Assembly (NCBI RefSeq): GCF_900109045.1 | Contig: NZ_FNYL01000009.1 | Location: forward strand, 186,001-250,000 | Length of the DNA stretch: 64,000 nucleotides | Reading direction: 5' to 3' | DNA from: Dyadobacter sp. SG02 | GTDB taxonomy: Bacteria > Bacteroidota > Bacteroidia > Cytophagales > Spirosomataceae | In this document: one piece after another, positions 27,629-38,968 of the stretch | Position numbering within the stretch: position 1 is the stretch's first letter | Layout of the letters: every line of letters starts with the position of its first letter | Notes under the pieces: generated by a model | What the model saw: only the letters and a program-made list of their open reading frames with translations | What the model was told of the DNA's origin: nothing | Databases searched by the model: none | Program-made: the position numbers and the translations under genes

Positions 27629-29785
27629 TTAAACAGTCGCCAAACTAAACGGCAGCCTCCTGATCCTCTTTCCTGTTAAATCGAAAATCGCATTCGTCAA
27701 AGCTGGTGCAAAGGCTGGCAGTCCCGGTTCGCCCACGCCGCCTGCATCCGCGTCGTTTTCCATAATGTGTATTTCAATAGGCGGGATGTCGGTAATGCGG
27801 GGCATTTGGTAGGTGCTGAAATTGCTATCGACCGCCATGCCGTCTTTGAACTTCACTTCATGAATGGTGGCCGCGCCCAGTCCCATTACCACCGATCCTT
27901 CGACCTGCGCACGGACCGTATCCGGGTTGACATACCAGCCACAATCCATCACCACCCACACCTGGTCAATTTTTACGCCGCCATTCGGAGCTTTGGACAC
28001 TTTTACCACATGACCTACCGTGCTGGCGAAACATTCGGTGATCGCCGTGCCAAAACCTTCGCCTTTCTTCCGGTTTTTCCAGCCGGATACTTCTTCCATT
28101 TTGTCGATCAGCTTGTGCAAACGCTCTTCTTTCAAATGCGCGCGCCTGAATTCCAACGGGTCTTTGCCAGCTTCCAAAGCCAGCTCATCCAGGAAACTTT
28201 CGTAAGCAAAACCATTCGTAGAAGCGTAAACCGACCGCCACCACATCGTCGGGATCGGTGTTTCAAATGGAATATCCATGATCGCCAGGTTTTTGATCGA
28301 ATCCATATACGGTTTCAAAAAGCCTTCCGACGCGCTTCCGTTGGGCACATCTTTCTTGCCGCCACGCCAATGCGCATTATTCTGCCCGGCCATTTTTACT
28401 TTAAATGCATCAATTGCGCCATTACTGACGACGCCCTCGCACCGATAGGTAATGCCCGGGCGAAAGGGCCCCTGTGTGGCATCATCCTCCCGCGTCCATA
28501 CAACCTGAACAGGCGCCTTAATTTCCTTTGAAATCACGGAAGCCTCGTGCGGATAATCCATAAAAGCCTTCCGGCCAAAGCCCCCGCCCAGAAATGTCAT
28601 ATTCAGGATCACTTTTTCCTTGGGAATCGACATTTCCTTGCTGATGTAGTCCTGCACCCATTCCGGCGCCTGGATGGGCCCCCAGATTTCCAGCTTGTCG
28701 TCCTGGTAATGGGCCACGCAATTCAGCGGCTCCATGGCGGCATGGTACTGGTAGGGCGTCTCGTAAGTAACATCTATTTTCTTAGCCGCTTTCGCGATGA
28801 TCTCCGAAGGCTCGCCTTGTTTTTTAAATGCCAACCCCTCCTGCGTTTGTAATGCTTCGCGCTGGCGTTTGTAAATTTCTTCTGTATCTAAATGCTCAAA
28901 ACCTGTATCGTCCCATTCTACTTTCAATGCTTTTTTGCCCTGAATAGCCGCCCAGGTAGAATCCGCAACGACGGCTACGCCTTCACGATAGGTATTAAAA
29001 ACACCCATTTTTACTTTAAAAACATGCTTTACACCCGGTATTTGCCTGGTTTTAGTGTCGTCGAAGCTTTTTACTTTTCCGCGCAACCGGGGATTCCTTT
29101 CAACCGCCGCGTACATCATACCCGGGATTTCTTTGTCCAATCCGAAAATTGCGCTTCCGTTGGTTTTCAACGGTGTATCCAACCGGCGCAGCGGCTTGCC
29201 GATCAGCTTGTAGTCGGAGCGTTTTTTCAAGATGACCTCTTTCGGCGGTTCCAGTTTGGACGCCGCATCGACCAGTTCGCCGTAATGGAACCGTTTCCCG
29301 GATGGCTTATGAATCACATTCCCACCCTCCGCATAACATTCCGCTTTATCGACGCCCCATTTCGCAGCGGCTGCCTGAATCAGCATTTCGCGGGCTGTGG
29401 CACTCAGTTTCAACAGATTTTTATACGAACCCCGAACCGTGGAGCTGCCCCCTGTGACCTGATTTCCGTACTTCTTATTATCGCCCTGGGCAAAAACAAC
29501 ATTGATTTCATTCAAATTCACTTCCAATTCTTCGGCCACAATTTGCGGAACGGCCTGGTAAGATCCCTGGCCCATTTCCGCCCGGTGATCGAAAATCGTC
29601 ACCTTGCCCGATGTATCGATATGCACCCAGGAGTTCATTTCCACCCCAAAGTTTTGGGCTTCGGCAGCATTGACGATCTTCGCGGATTTGGCATTACCCG
29701 GCCAGTAAAAGCCCAATGAGAGCACGGCCCCGGTCATGCCGGATGTTTTGAGAAAATTCCTTCTGGATAATGTCTGGTTGTCCAT
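27629..29785 (-). CDS. Exported molybdopterin-binding aldehyde/isoquinoline oxidoreductase subunit (operon 2)
   Basis: A 718-residue large subunit, homologous to the one at 22784 but clearly diverged. The Tat signal is LSRRNFLKTSGMTGAVLSLG. Landmarks are MGQGSYQAVPQIVAEELEV, FLGGGFGRKAFMDYP and GVGEPGLPAFAPALTNA, the last with the expected catalytic Glu. From ATG 29785 the Tat motif is near the N-terminus; the upstream ORF extension overlaps the cytochrome gene. The [2Fe-2S] partner lies upstream at 30470, separated by a diheme cytochrome, giving a complete periplasmic electron route. Substrate: aldehydes or N-heteroaromatics, not resolvable here. Confidence 0.93.
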   Translation of the reverse strand: MDNQTLSRRNFLKTSGMTGAVLSLGFYWPGNAKSAKIVNAAEAQNFGVEMNSWVHIDTSGKVTIFDHRAEMGQGSYQAVPQIVAEELEVNLNEINVVFAQGDNKKYGNQVTGGSSTVRGSYKNLLKLSATAREMLIQAAAAKWGVDKAECYAEGGNVIHKPSGKRFHYGELVDAASKLEPPKEVILKKRSDYKLIGKPLRRLDTPLKTNGSAIFGLDKEIPGMMYAAVERNPRLRGKVKSFDDTKTRQIPGVKHVFKVKMGVFNTYREGVAVVADSTWAAIQGKKALKVEWDDTGFEHLDTEEIYKRQREALQTQEGLAFKKQGEPSEIIAKAAKKIDVTYETPYQYHAAMEPLNCVAHYQDDKLEIWGPIQAPEWVQDYISKEMSIPKEKVILNMTFLGGGFGRKAFMDYPHEASVISKEIKAPVQVVWTREDDATQGPFRPGITYRCEGVVSNGAIDAFKVKMAGQNNAHWRGGKKDVPNGSASEGFLKPYMDSIKNLAIMDIPFETPIPTMWWRSVYASTNGFAYESFLDELALEAGKDPLEFRRAHLKEERLHKLIDKMEEVSGWKNRKKGEGFGTAITECFASTVGHVVKVSKAPNGGVKIDQVWVVMDCGWYVNPDTVRAQVEGSVVMGLGAATIHEVKFKDGMAVDSNFSTYQMPRITDIPPIEIHIMENDADAGGVGEPGLPAFAPALTNAIFDLTGKRIRRLPFSLATV

Positions 29786-29792
29786 GGTGGAT

Positions 29793-30446
29793 TTAGTTTG
29801 AAGTTTTCTTTGGAGCGTATGCACCTTTGTTGAGCCAAGTCAACCATGCCTTTTTAAATTCAGCGTGACTTACCGGTGGCAGCATCCGTCCTTCTCCCGG
29901 ATTCCAGCCTGCGAGCACCAATCCATCGTCGGCGTGCTCGATTAGCTTTTTGATATCCTTGTTGCCGTTCTTTTTCTTGTCAACCAGCTGTTTGGCAAGC
30001 TCGTGGGCGCTTTTTCCCTGAAAAACCATTTTCATATCCGCAGGCGGCAAATGCCAATCCGGGTTGCCCGGAGGCGTATGCAGGCCGGGTGTATTGGTTT
30101 CCTGATGGCAGTTGGCGCATTTCATAGCGTAAACACCTTTGCCATCATGGCCGCGTTTTGGTCCCATAACGTGCAAATGACTATCGTCGCCCTGCAACGG
30201 CACGTCACCCGCCGGATGGCAGTTCATACAGCGCGGGCTCATCAGTACTTTATAAACCGTAGCAAATGCTTTCACCGATTCAACACTGTCACGGTTGATC
30301 GCGCTCAATGTAGTTTCCTTCACCGCCACCTCGTCCTTGCGGAATGCGGACGCTCCTACGGCGATAATGAATACCAATATCGACAGAACAGTAGCTGTCT
30401 TGACCGAAAAGAGATCACCCTTCCCGGCTTGTGAATGTCGCTTCAT
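29793..30446 (-). CDS. Membrane-anchored c-type diheme cytochrome
   Basis: A 217-residue protein with an N-terminal membrane helix (TATVLSILVFIIAVGASAF) and two haem c sites, CMNCH and CANCH, about 35 residues apart. It matches the cytochrome-like proteins that accompany isoquinoline oxidoreductase-type enzymes. It should accept electrons from the [2Fe-2S] subunit and pass them to the respiratory chain. It sits between the small and large molybdoenzyme subunits, with gaps of 23 and 7 bp. Confidence 0.87.
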   Translation of the reverse strand: MKRHSQAGKGDLFSVKTATVLSILVFIIAVGASAFRKDEVAVKETTLSAINRDSVESVKAFATVYKVLMSPRCMNCHPAGDVPLQGDDSHLHVMGPKRGHDGKGVYAMKCANCHQETNTPGLHTPPGNPDWHLPPADMKMVFQGKSAHELAKQLVDKKKNGNKDIKKLIEHADDGLVLAGWNPGEGRMLPPVSHAEFKKAWLTWLNKGAYAPKKTSN

Positions 30447-30469
30447 AACGTAAGATTAAGGTGACCGGA

Positions 30470-30946
30470 TTAGCCCTGTGAAGTTTTCTTCTGCATTTCG
30501 GCAGCCAGATGTATCGCCTTGCGAATGCGCAGGTACGTACCGCACCGGCAGATGTTACCGGCCATGGCGTCGTCGATATCCTGGTCGGTGGGGTCGGGTT
30601 TTTCGCGCAGTAACACGGCAGCGGACATGATTTGCCCTGAATGGCAATAGCCGCATTGCGGCACATCGATTTCCTGCCATGCCTTTTGCACCGGATGGTT
30701 GTTTGTTGCCGATAAACCTTCAATCGTAACCACCTGCTTCCCGACCGCGCGGCTTACCTTGGTCACGCACGAACGCACCGCTTCCCCGTTCAAATGGACT
30801 ACACAAGCGCCGCATTGGGCCACGCCGCAACCGTATTTGGTACCTTTCAGGCCAGCGAGATCGCGGATCGCCCACAAAAGCGGCATCTGCGGATCGGCTT
30901 CCAGCGGGTACTCCTTGTTGTTGATATTTAATGTGATTTTCGCCAT
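30470..30946 (-). CDS. [2Fe-2S] subunit of molybdenum oxidoreductase (operon 2)
   Basis: A 158-residue subunit, paralogous to the protein at 25067. First cluster: [18 protein letters not shown] with the later Cys in VRSC. Second cluster domain: [16 protein letters not shown] and [12 protein letters not shown]. Starts 15 bp after the CMD-type gene. No export signal of its own is visible, which implies co-export with the Tat-borne large subunit. Confidence 0.95.
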   Translation of the reverse strand: MAKITLNINNKEYPLEADPQMPLLWAIRDLAGLKGTKYGCGVAQCGACVVHLNGEAVRSCVTKVSRAVGKQVVTIEGLSATNNHPVQKAWQEIDVPQCGYCHSGQIMSAAVLLREKPDPTDQDIDDAMAGNICRCGTYLRIRKAIHLAAEMQKKTSQG

Positions 30947-30961
30947 GGTGAGTTAGTTTTG

Positions 30962-31681
30962 TTATCTTCCTGCACTACTTGCTCTTTCTAAAATTAGCTT
31001 GCCAGCGTTAGCCTCGCTTTGGCCAATTTTAATTTCGATAATCGAAAACAACTGTGTAAGCTGCTTTTTGTTAAAACCAAGGTTCAAACAAATGCCGATA
31101 TGCCCCGCCAACTGAGATTCCACTCCTCCCAATGTGGTCAAAGCTGCAACTGTTACCAGCTCCCGCTGTCTGTGGTCAAGCACGCCACGGGTAAACAGGT
31201 CGTTGAAAAGGTGTTCTTTTAAAAGCGTATCAATAGCGGGCACAAATGCGGCATAACCCGTTTTCGGACCAGTTTCAGCCCTGCCGGTCAGTGATTCCAA
31301 AACCTTTTTCCCGGTTTCATATTTGTTGACATCCGTTACTTTCGAAGGCTGCGTGCCTTCTGCATCGGCAATGCCTTTTGCCTTACGTGCATCGAGGACG
31401 GCATTGAACGTGTTGATCCCGTTCAGACTTCTTGGGAAACCGCAGTAAGCCGATAAATGCACCAGCTCTTCCTTGATTTCATTGATGGTGAGACCGGCGG
31501 TAAGTCCTTCGTCCAATGCTTGTTTCAAACCCATTAAATCTCCTTTTGCGGTAAATGCGGAGATGGTTATGATGCTTTTTTGCTTTGTATCGAGCGTGTC
31601 GCTATCTACATTCTTCTTGCCAGCCATTGCCTCGTTGACTACCAGTAATGAAATAATGGTCAGGATGTTATACAGCTTCAT
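30962..31681 (-). CDS. Exported carboxymuconolactone decarboxylase-like protein
   Basis: A 239-residue protein with a signal peptide (MKLYNILTIISLLVVNEAMAG) and two CMD/AhpD-like helical halves: one around ALDEGLTAGLTINEIKEELV and SAYCGFPRSLNG, the other around LFTRGVLDHRQRELVTVAAL and AGHIGICLNLGF. Classic CMD enzymes decarboxylate a lactone in aromatic catabolism, and AhpD relatives are peroxidases using CxxC; no CxxC is seen here, so an AhpD-type activity is unlikely. The start at 31681 places the signal peptide first. Together with the SnoaL and cupin proteins it forms a secreted set of unknown chemistry. Confidence 0.85.
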   Translation of the reverse strand: MKLYNILTIISLLVVNEAMAGKKNVDSDTLDTKQKSIITISAFTAKGDLMGLKQALDEGLTAGLTINEIKEELVHLSAYCGFPRSLNGINTFNAVLDARKAKGIADAEGTQPSKVTDVNKYETGKKVLESLTGRAETGPKTGYAAFVPAIDTLLKEHLFNDLFTRGVLDHRQRELVTVAALTTLGGVESQLAGHIGICLNLGFNKKQLTQLFSIIEIKIGQSEANAGKLILERASSAGR

Positions 31682-31809
31682 AGCAAGTTGATTAGTTAAA
31701 AAATCAGTCCACGCCATTCTCTTTCAAAACTTATCAAGGCGATCGTCGGCGATAAGATCATCGTCGGCAGCAACATCGATACGCTCCGTCATAAACGCGG
31801 TTGTTTTCA

Positions 31810-32295
31810 TCAATGCTTAATCACATGCGTATCCCGCACGCTGCTAAATGTCAGCGCCAGCAGCTTCCAATCTTTCGCATTCTTCTTGTAAACTTCCGTC
31901 ACTGTAAACTCGACTTTTGCCTCAGAGCCACGAACGGTGGATTCCAGTGTAATTCGGCTCCATATGATGGCAGTGTCATCGAAAAGTTCTACCGCAACGT
32001 CATGCACATCCGCTTTCCTGTACCAAATACTTCCCGTTTTAATGATTTCCAGCTCTTCGTCCTTTTTCCAGGTTCCGCTCATATGGACGAATTTGGCTTT
32101 GTCGTCAAAGAGGGTTGCCAGCTTATCTACATTTTTGTCCGACATCCACTGCCATTTATCTTTGGAAAGCGAAATGATCTGTTGCTCCGCATTGCCGGCG
32201 TCCTGCGCCATTGAAGCATTGATGTTGAAGGTTAAAAAGCATAATCCAAGAATGGGTGCTTTTAGAAGTGACTTAAAAAATGTTTGAGTTTGCAT
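31810..32295 (-). CDS. Exported SnoaL/NTF2-like (DUF4440-type) protein
   Basis: A 161-residue protein from ATG 32295, with a signal peptide (FKSLLKAPILGLCFLTFNIN, cleavage near SMAQ). The mature part has the NTF2 cone-fold pattern: KWQWMSDKNVDKLATLFDDK, FVHMSGTWKK, IWSRITLESTV and EVYKKNAKDWKLLALTFS. Members bind or isomerise small hydrophobic ligands. The ORF extension to 32349 overlaps the preceding gene and would bury the signal. Lies 23 bp after the aldo/keto reductase gene and 128 bp before the CMD gene. Confidence 0.82.
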   Translation of the reverse strand: MQTQTFFKSLLKAPILGLCFLTFNINASMAQDAGNAEQQIISLSKDKWQWMSDKNVDKLATLFDDKAKFVHMSGTWKKDEELEIIKTGSIWYRKADVHDVAVELFDDTAIIWSRITLESTVRGSEAKVEFTVTEVYKKNAKDWKLLALTFSSVRDTHVIKH

Positions 32296-32318
32296 TGGTT
32301 TGAGTAGTAAGAGTTGGT

Positions 32319-34921
<2,603 letters not shown>

Positions 34922-34992
34922 CTGGTGAGCAGTTAGGATATTTCCATTTTTTAATTGCATCACAAAGTTCGCCCGCATCCCGGCACCAAATG

Positions 34993-35030
34993 GTATACGG
35001 ATTCCCGAATTGTCTACCAATTTTCCTGAT
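34993..35030. promoter_or_regulatory. AraC-regulon element, copy 3 (esterase/araC divergent promoter)
   Basis: GTATAC at 34993, ATTCCCGAA at 35001, TTTCCTGAT at 35022 (21 bp apart) and TCTACCAATTTTCC between. It is 72 bp from the esterase start and 69 bp from the araC start, so it could control both genes and make the regulator autoregulated. Confidence 0.72.
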
Positions 35031-35098
35031 TTGTCTGGCGCAATTATCGCAGACTGTATTGAAACAGTAACTTAGCATCAGCTAAATGATACACGATC

Positions 35099-36004
35099 AT
35101 GGAAGAGATAATCCGCTTTGACTCTGTCAGTCAATACAATGCATTTAACCAACAGGAAACCCTGCATCCCCTGGTAACGGTGATAGATCTGTCGACGGCA
35201 AATCCGAGACGCAAGACCAGCCAATACATGGGATGCTACGGCATTTTCCTCAAAGACGTCGTATGCGGGGACCTTCGGTACGGAAAGGAATACTATGATT
35301 ACCAGGAAGGAACGCTCGTTTTTATGTCCCCGGGACAGATTTTTACCGTGGAGAATGACGGGGAATTGTATCAGCCCAAAGGACATGCCCTCGTATTTCA
35401 CCCGGATCTGCTGTTAGGCACTTCCCTGAATGCGACCATGCACGAGTATTCGTTTTTTGGCTATCAATTAAATGAAGCGCTGCATGTCTCACGGCGCGAA
35501 CGGCAGATTGTACTGGACGCCCTGGGCGCTGTCAAATACGAGCTCGAACGCGCCATCGACAAACACAGCAGAAGGCTCATCGTCTCCAATATTGAATTGC
35601 TGCTCGATCACTGCCTGCGCTTTTACGACCGGCAGTTTCTCACACGCGAAACGGTCCACAAAGGCGTGCTAAGCCGGTTTGAAGAGCTGTTGGGAAGCTA
35701 TTTTATGTCGGACAAACCCAAGACGATCGGTCTGCCGACGGTGGCTTACTGTGCGGGCGAGCTCAACCTGTCACCCAAATACTTTGGCGATCTGATCAAA
35801 AAGGAAACCGGCCAATCTGCATTGGAATATATTCAGTTTAAGGTAATCGAAGTAGCGAAAGAAAAAATCTTCGACGGCAGCAAAACCATCAACGAAGTTG
35901 CCTTTGAACTGGGTTTTAAATACCCCCAACATTTCAGCCGGGTTTTCAAACAACGTGTCGGCCAGACACCCAACGAGTACCGCGTCTTCAACCATTTGAA
36001 TTAG
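35099..36004 (+). CDS. AraC-family transcriptional regulator
   Basis: A 301-residue activator-type regulator. A cupin-like N-terminal sensor (about 10-150, with MSPGQIFTVENDGE) is followed by the AraC double helix-turn-helix: VAYCAGELNLSPKYFGDLIK with KKETGQSALEYIQFKVIEVA, then INEVAFELGFKYPQHFSRVF and KQRVGQTPNEYR. It probably recognises the three 38-bp elements with 21-bp-spaced direct repeats and so controls both molybdoenzyme operons and the esterase. Inducer unknown; aldehydes are a reasonable guess from the target genes and the YqhC precedent. Confidence 0.93.
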   Translation: MEEIIRFDSVSQYNAFNQQETLHPLVTVIDLSTANPRRKTSQYMGCYGIFLKDVVCGDLRYGKEYYDYQEGTLVFMSPGQIFTVENDGELYQPKGHALVFHPDLLLGTSLNATMHEYSFFGYQLNEALHVSRRERQIVLDALGAVKYELERAIDKHSRRLIVSNIELLLDHCLRFYDRQFLTRETVHKGVLSRFEELLGSYFMSDKPKTIGLPTVAYCAGELNLSPKYFGDLIKKETGQSALEYIQFKVIEVAKEKIFDGSKTINEVAFELGFKYPQHFSRVFKQRVGQTPNEYRVFNHLN

Positions 36005-36028
36005 AGCATTATTACGGAGATTGTAGGT

Positions 36029-36529
36029 ATGAGATATCAGCTAAATTCGGCCAAATTACTCCTGGGCATAGTTTGTGTTTTCACCGGCTTCATTGCCAGC
36101 GCCCAGGACAAGCCGGCTGTCACCGCTGATCAGCAAGCGATTTTCCCAAAGGGACGACCTGCACCGGAAAGCAATTTTACGGGCGCTGCTTTTGTACACC
36201 CCTTAATCGACCCGGATAGCATCTTCAACATCCCCGTCGCCAGCGTCACTTTCGAGCCGGGCGCGAGAACGCACTGGCATACGCATGCAGGCGGGCAGGG
36301 ACTGATCGCGATCGACGGGATCGGCTACTACCAGGAAAAAGGCAAACCCATTCAGATACTTCGGAAGGGAGATTCGGTAAAATGTCCGCCCGACACCGAG
36401 CACTGGCACGGCGCTTCTCCCGAGGTCGGGTTTGTGCAAATCGCTGTTACGCCCAATACCGCCAGGGGCAGGGTCACCTGGCTACGGCCAGTGACCGATC
36501 AGGAGTACAGAAGCCTCAAAAAACAATGA
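36029..36529 (+). CDS. Exported cupin-domain protein
   Basis: A 166-residue protein with signal peptide (LLLGIVCVFTGFIASA, cut before QDK). The cupin metal motif is RTHWHTHAGGQGLIAIDGIG (His-x-His and later residues), with the second motif DTEHWHGASPEVGF. Such small cupins often pair with CMD-type proteins, and an exported CMD-like protein is encoded in the adjacent operon. It follows araC by 24 bp, so the two are co-transcribed. Metal-dependent, activity unknown. Confidence 0.88.
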   Translation: MRYQLNSAKLLLGIVCVFTGFIASAQDKPAVTADQQAIFPKGRPAPESNFTGAAFVHPLIDPDSIFNIPVASVTFEPGARTHWHTHAGGQGLIAIDGIGYYQEKGKPIQILRKGDSVKCPPDTEHWHGASPEVGFVQIAVTPNTARGRVTWLRPVTDQEYRSLKKQ

Positions 36530-36550
36530 GATCAACTGATGTATGTACCG

Positions 36551-37747
36551 TTAAATTTTCCAACTAAACAAAGTATTGATCAACTGCTGCCCGAGTAACA
36601 AGGCCGCAACTGATTCAGAATGAGGAACGCGGGCCGACTTTCCGGAACTATCGGTATCCCAAATGCCGGAGTGATGCCATACATGAGGATGGTCCCAGTC
36701 GGGCCGGTCGATCACCGGGTACAGGCATATGCCCACCAATGGTACCCCCCGGGTAATCACATCCGCGCATTGCGTTGCGACCATCCTGATCCACAGGGGC
36801 CTGTCTTCACCGGGATGGCTCGTTTCCGATAGCAGAATCGGCTTACCGTAACGCAGGTAGGCCGCTTCGAGCAAATTGGCCAGCGGTTGCCATCTCGGAT
36901 CGGGCAGCGGATCATTCCAGTCAAGAAATGCATAGCCCCCGACGATCCATTGGTTATTGTAATAATAATTGAAACCAAGAATATCGACCAGCCCCGGATT
37001 CCCACCCAGTTCCGGACAAATCCGCCCGCAAAGCATATCCACCGATTGGAACTGCTGCTCATGCTCGGCGTCGGCAAGCAACTGTTCCTCCGGCGTAGGG
37101 TCGGTGACTGGTACCATGTTCACAAGCGGCTCGGTTGTGATTATCTTAACCAGGTCGCTGATTTCCTTCATGGCGATAGCAGCTGCGATGTAAGCCCTCA
37201 TCAATGCGTATTTAACCTGCCAGCCGCTGTTGTGACAATACGGTACCGTCCCTCCGACCTCTCCTCCCAGCCAGGACAAAAAACTCACCTCGTTAATCGG
37301 TGTCACATACAATATTTCACCAGGGTTATGCCTGATGTAAAAGGTCGTGAAAGCTTTGCAAAGCGCCACAAACCGATCTGTAAACTGCGGATGGAAGGGA
37401 GTCAGGTCGTCGGGGAAGCCAAAATGGCAAATATCCCAAATCTGCTGTATCCCGCCAGCCCTTGCAGCATGGATCATTTCCAAAACATAGCTGAAATCGT
37501 AACGGAACGGCTCTTTTTCAACAACACTCCATCTGATCCCCTCTCGAACCGTCTTCAAGCCCAATGCAGAAATCCGGGCGTAGTCATCGTGAATCAGTTC
37601 CAGATGGGCGGTCATTTCCAGCATATCTACCCGGTTACCGCTGGCATTGAGCTGATCGGCGCATTCAAAACCGGCCATCCAGAAAGTTCTGAATGGCGAG
37701 GCAGATGAAAACGCCCTATTCCATTTTCCGGGTTCTTCAACTCGCAT
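36551..37747 (-). CDS. Glycoside hydrolase clan A-like (GH1-related) protein
   Basis: A 398-residue TIM-barrel-type protein. FECADQLNASGNRVDM and TVREGIRWSVVEKEPFRYDF resemble the GH1 start. TPINEVSF gives the acid/base Glu in the NE pair, and LLSETSHPGED gives the candidate nucleophile Glu; both differ from the strict GH1 forms NEP and ENG. No signal peptide, so cytoplasmic. The gene overlaps the upstream glycosyltransferase gene by 11 bp, which suggests coupled translation and a joint role in making or trimming an intracellular glycoside. The substrate is unknown. Confidence 0.75.
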   Translation of the reverse strand: MRVEEPGKWNRAFSSASPFRTFWMAGFECADQLNASGNRVDMLEMTAHLELIHDDYARISALGLKTVREGIRWSVVEKEPFRYDFSYVLEMIHAARAGGIQQIWDICHFGFPDDLTPFHPQFTDRFVALCKAFTTFYIRHNPGEILYVTPINEVSFLSWLGGEVGGTVPYCHNSGWQVKYALMRAYIAAAIAMKEISDLVKIITTEPLVNMVPVTDPTPEEQLLADAEHEQQFQSVDMLCGRICPELGGNPGLVDILGFNYYYNNQWIVGGYAFLDWNDPLPDPRWQPLANLLEAAYLRYGKPILLSETSHPGEDRPLWIRMVATQCADVITRGVPLVGICLYPVIDRPDWDHPHVWHHSGIWDTDSSGKSARVPHSESVAALLLGQQLINTLFSWKI

Positions 37748-38894
37748 TTTTCATTTCGCCGGTTAAAACAACTTCCTTTTTCTGCGATTTGGCCGATTGC
37801 ATCAATGCCAGCATGGCCGAAAAAGTATTTTGCCATGATTTATCCGACAGGAACTCATCCACGGCTTGCAGCCAATCGGGGTTAGCAAAATTGCCCAGTT
37901 CGTAGTCGATCGCCGAAATAAATTCATCAGTTCCCTGCGCAATGCTCACCAGATTCGCCTTTGAATACGGATCTATAACGTCCCGGATGCCTGATGAAAC
38001 CACGGGCCGTCCCGCGGCGAGGTACTCCGGCGTTTTGGTAGGACTGATAAATTGTGTGGATTCGTTAAGCAGGAAGGGAATCAGGGCGACATTCCAGCCC
38101 GACAGGTACGCAGGTAGCTCCTGGTAGCTTTTCGAGCCCAGGTAATGAATGTTACCGGCACGCGGAAGCATTGCGGGATCGATCTTTACTACCGGACCGA
38201 TCAGGATAATCTGCCAGTCGGGCCGCTTTGCAGCGATCTCCCTGATCAGATCCTGGTCAAAACGTTCATCGATCACGCCATAGAAACCCACTTTTGTACC
38301 GGTAATCCCCGCCTGGTCCCACGGTTCGGCCAATGGTCCCCTTGCCGTTTGAAAATGCTCCTTATCGATGCTGCTGGGGAACGGATGCACATTGGAATGG
38401 CTCTCTTTCTTGGCTTCGTACAGCGTAACCCCGCCCGTGAACACAATATCCGCACGGGTAAAAAGCTGTTGCTCCATAAACTTGATCCTGGCAGGCGCAA
38501 ACTTAAAGGCCGAAAGCTCGTCCATACAATCATAAACTACCTGGGCCGATTTAAAGTCCCTCGAAAATTCGAAAGCCATCGGCGTGTAGTACCAAAAAAT
38601 AAAATTGGAGCTATCGCGGCCTTCGAAAAATGAATGCAATAGCCCCTTCATCAGTTCAATCACCTCGTCGGGCGAACTATCTGCCGGCAAATGCGGTACG
38701 CAAAGCCAGAGGCCGGGAAGTTTGCGTTCAAACTGTATAAACGGCTTATCCGGCGCATCCAGGAAAGGCTCTTCCAGGAAATACACATTGCTGTGTTGTG
38801 CAAACCGCGTCATAAGATGTTGCGGGCGCTGAAAAACGAAATCCCACCTGAGGTGCGAAAAGCAAAGCAGGTCTTTTTGTAAGTTGATGTTCAT
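37737..38894 (-). CDS. Glycosyltransferase (GT-B, family 1/4-like)
   Basis: A 385-residue cytoplasmic glycosyltransferase starting INLQKDLLCFSHLRWDFVFQ and RPQHLM, a signature seen in Bacteroidota glycosyltransferases often located near UDP-galactopyranose mutase genes. The C-terminal GT-B half includes FYGVIDERFDQDLI, NIHYLGSKSYQELPAYLSGW and PTKTPEYLAAGRPVVSSGI, the donor-binding region. Located between a zinc dehydrogenase and a GH1-like protein. Acceptor and donor unknown. Confidence 0.88.
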   Translation of the reverse strand: MNINLQKDLLCFSHLRWDFVFQRPQHLMTRFAQHSNVYFLEEPFLDAPDKPFIQFERKLPGLWLCVPHLPADSSPDEVIELMKGLLHSFFEGRDSSNFIFWYYTPMAFEFSRDFKSAQVVYDCMDELSAFKFAPARIKFMEQQLFTRADIVFTGGVTLYEAKKESHSNVHPFPSSIDKEHFQTARGPLAEPWDQAGITGTKVGFYGVIDERFDQDLIREIAAKRPDWQIILIGPVVKIDPAMLPRAGNIHYLGSKSYQELPAYLSGWNVALIPFLLNESTQFISPTKTPEYLAAGRPVVSSGIRDVIDPYSKANLVSIAQGTDEFISAIDYELGNFANPDWLQAVDEFLSDKSWQNTFSAMLALMQSAKSQKKEVVLTGEMKNAS

Positions 38895-38968
38895 GAGTAA
38901 TCAGTGTCAAAATAAAATAGTTTGTTGTGAATTTGTCTGGCATAATCAGGCGTCAGAAGGCCTTACTT

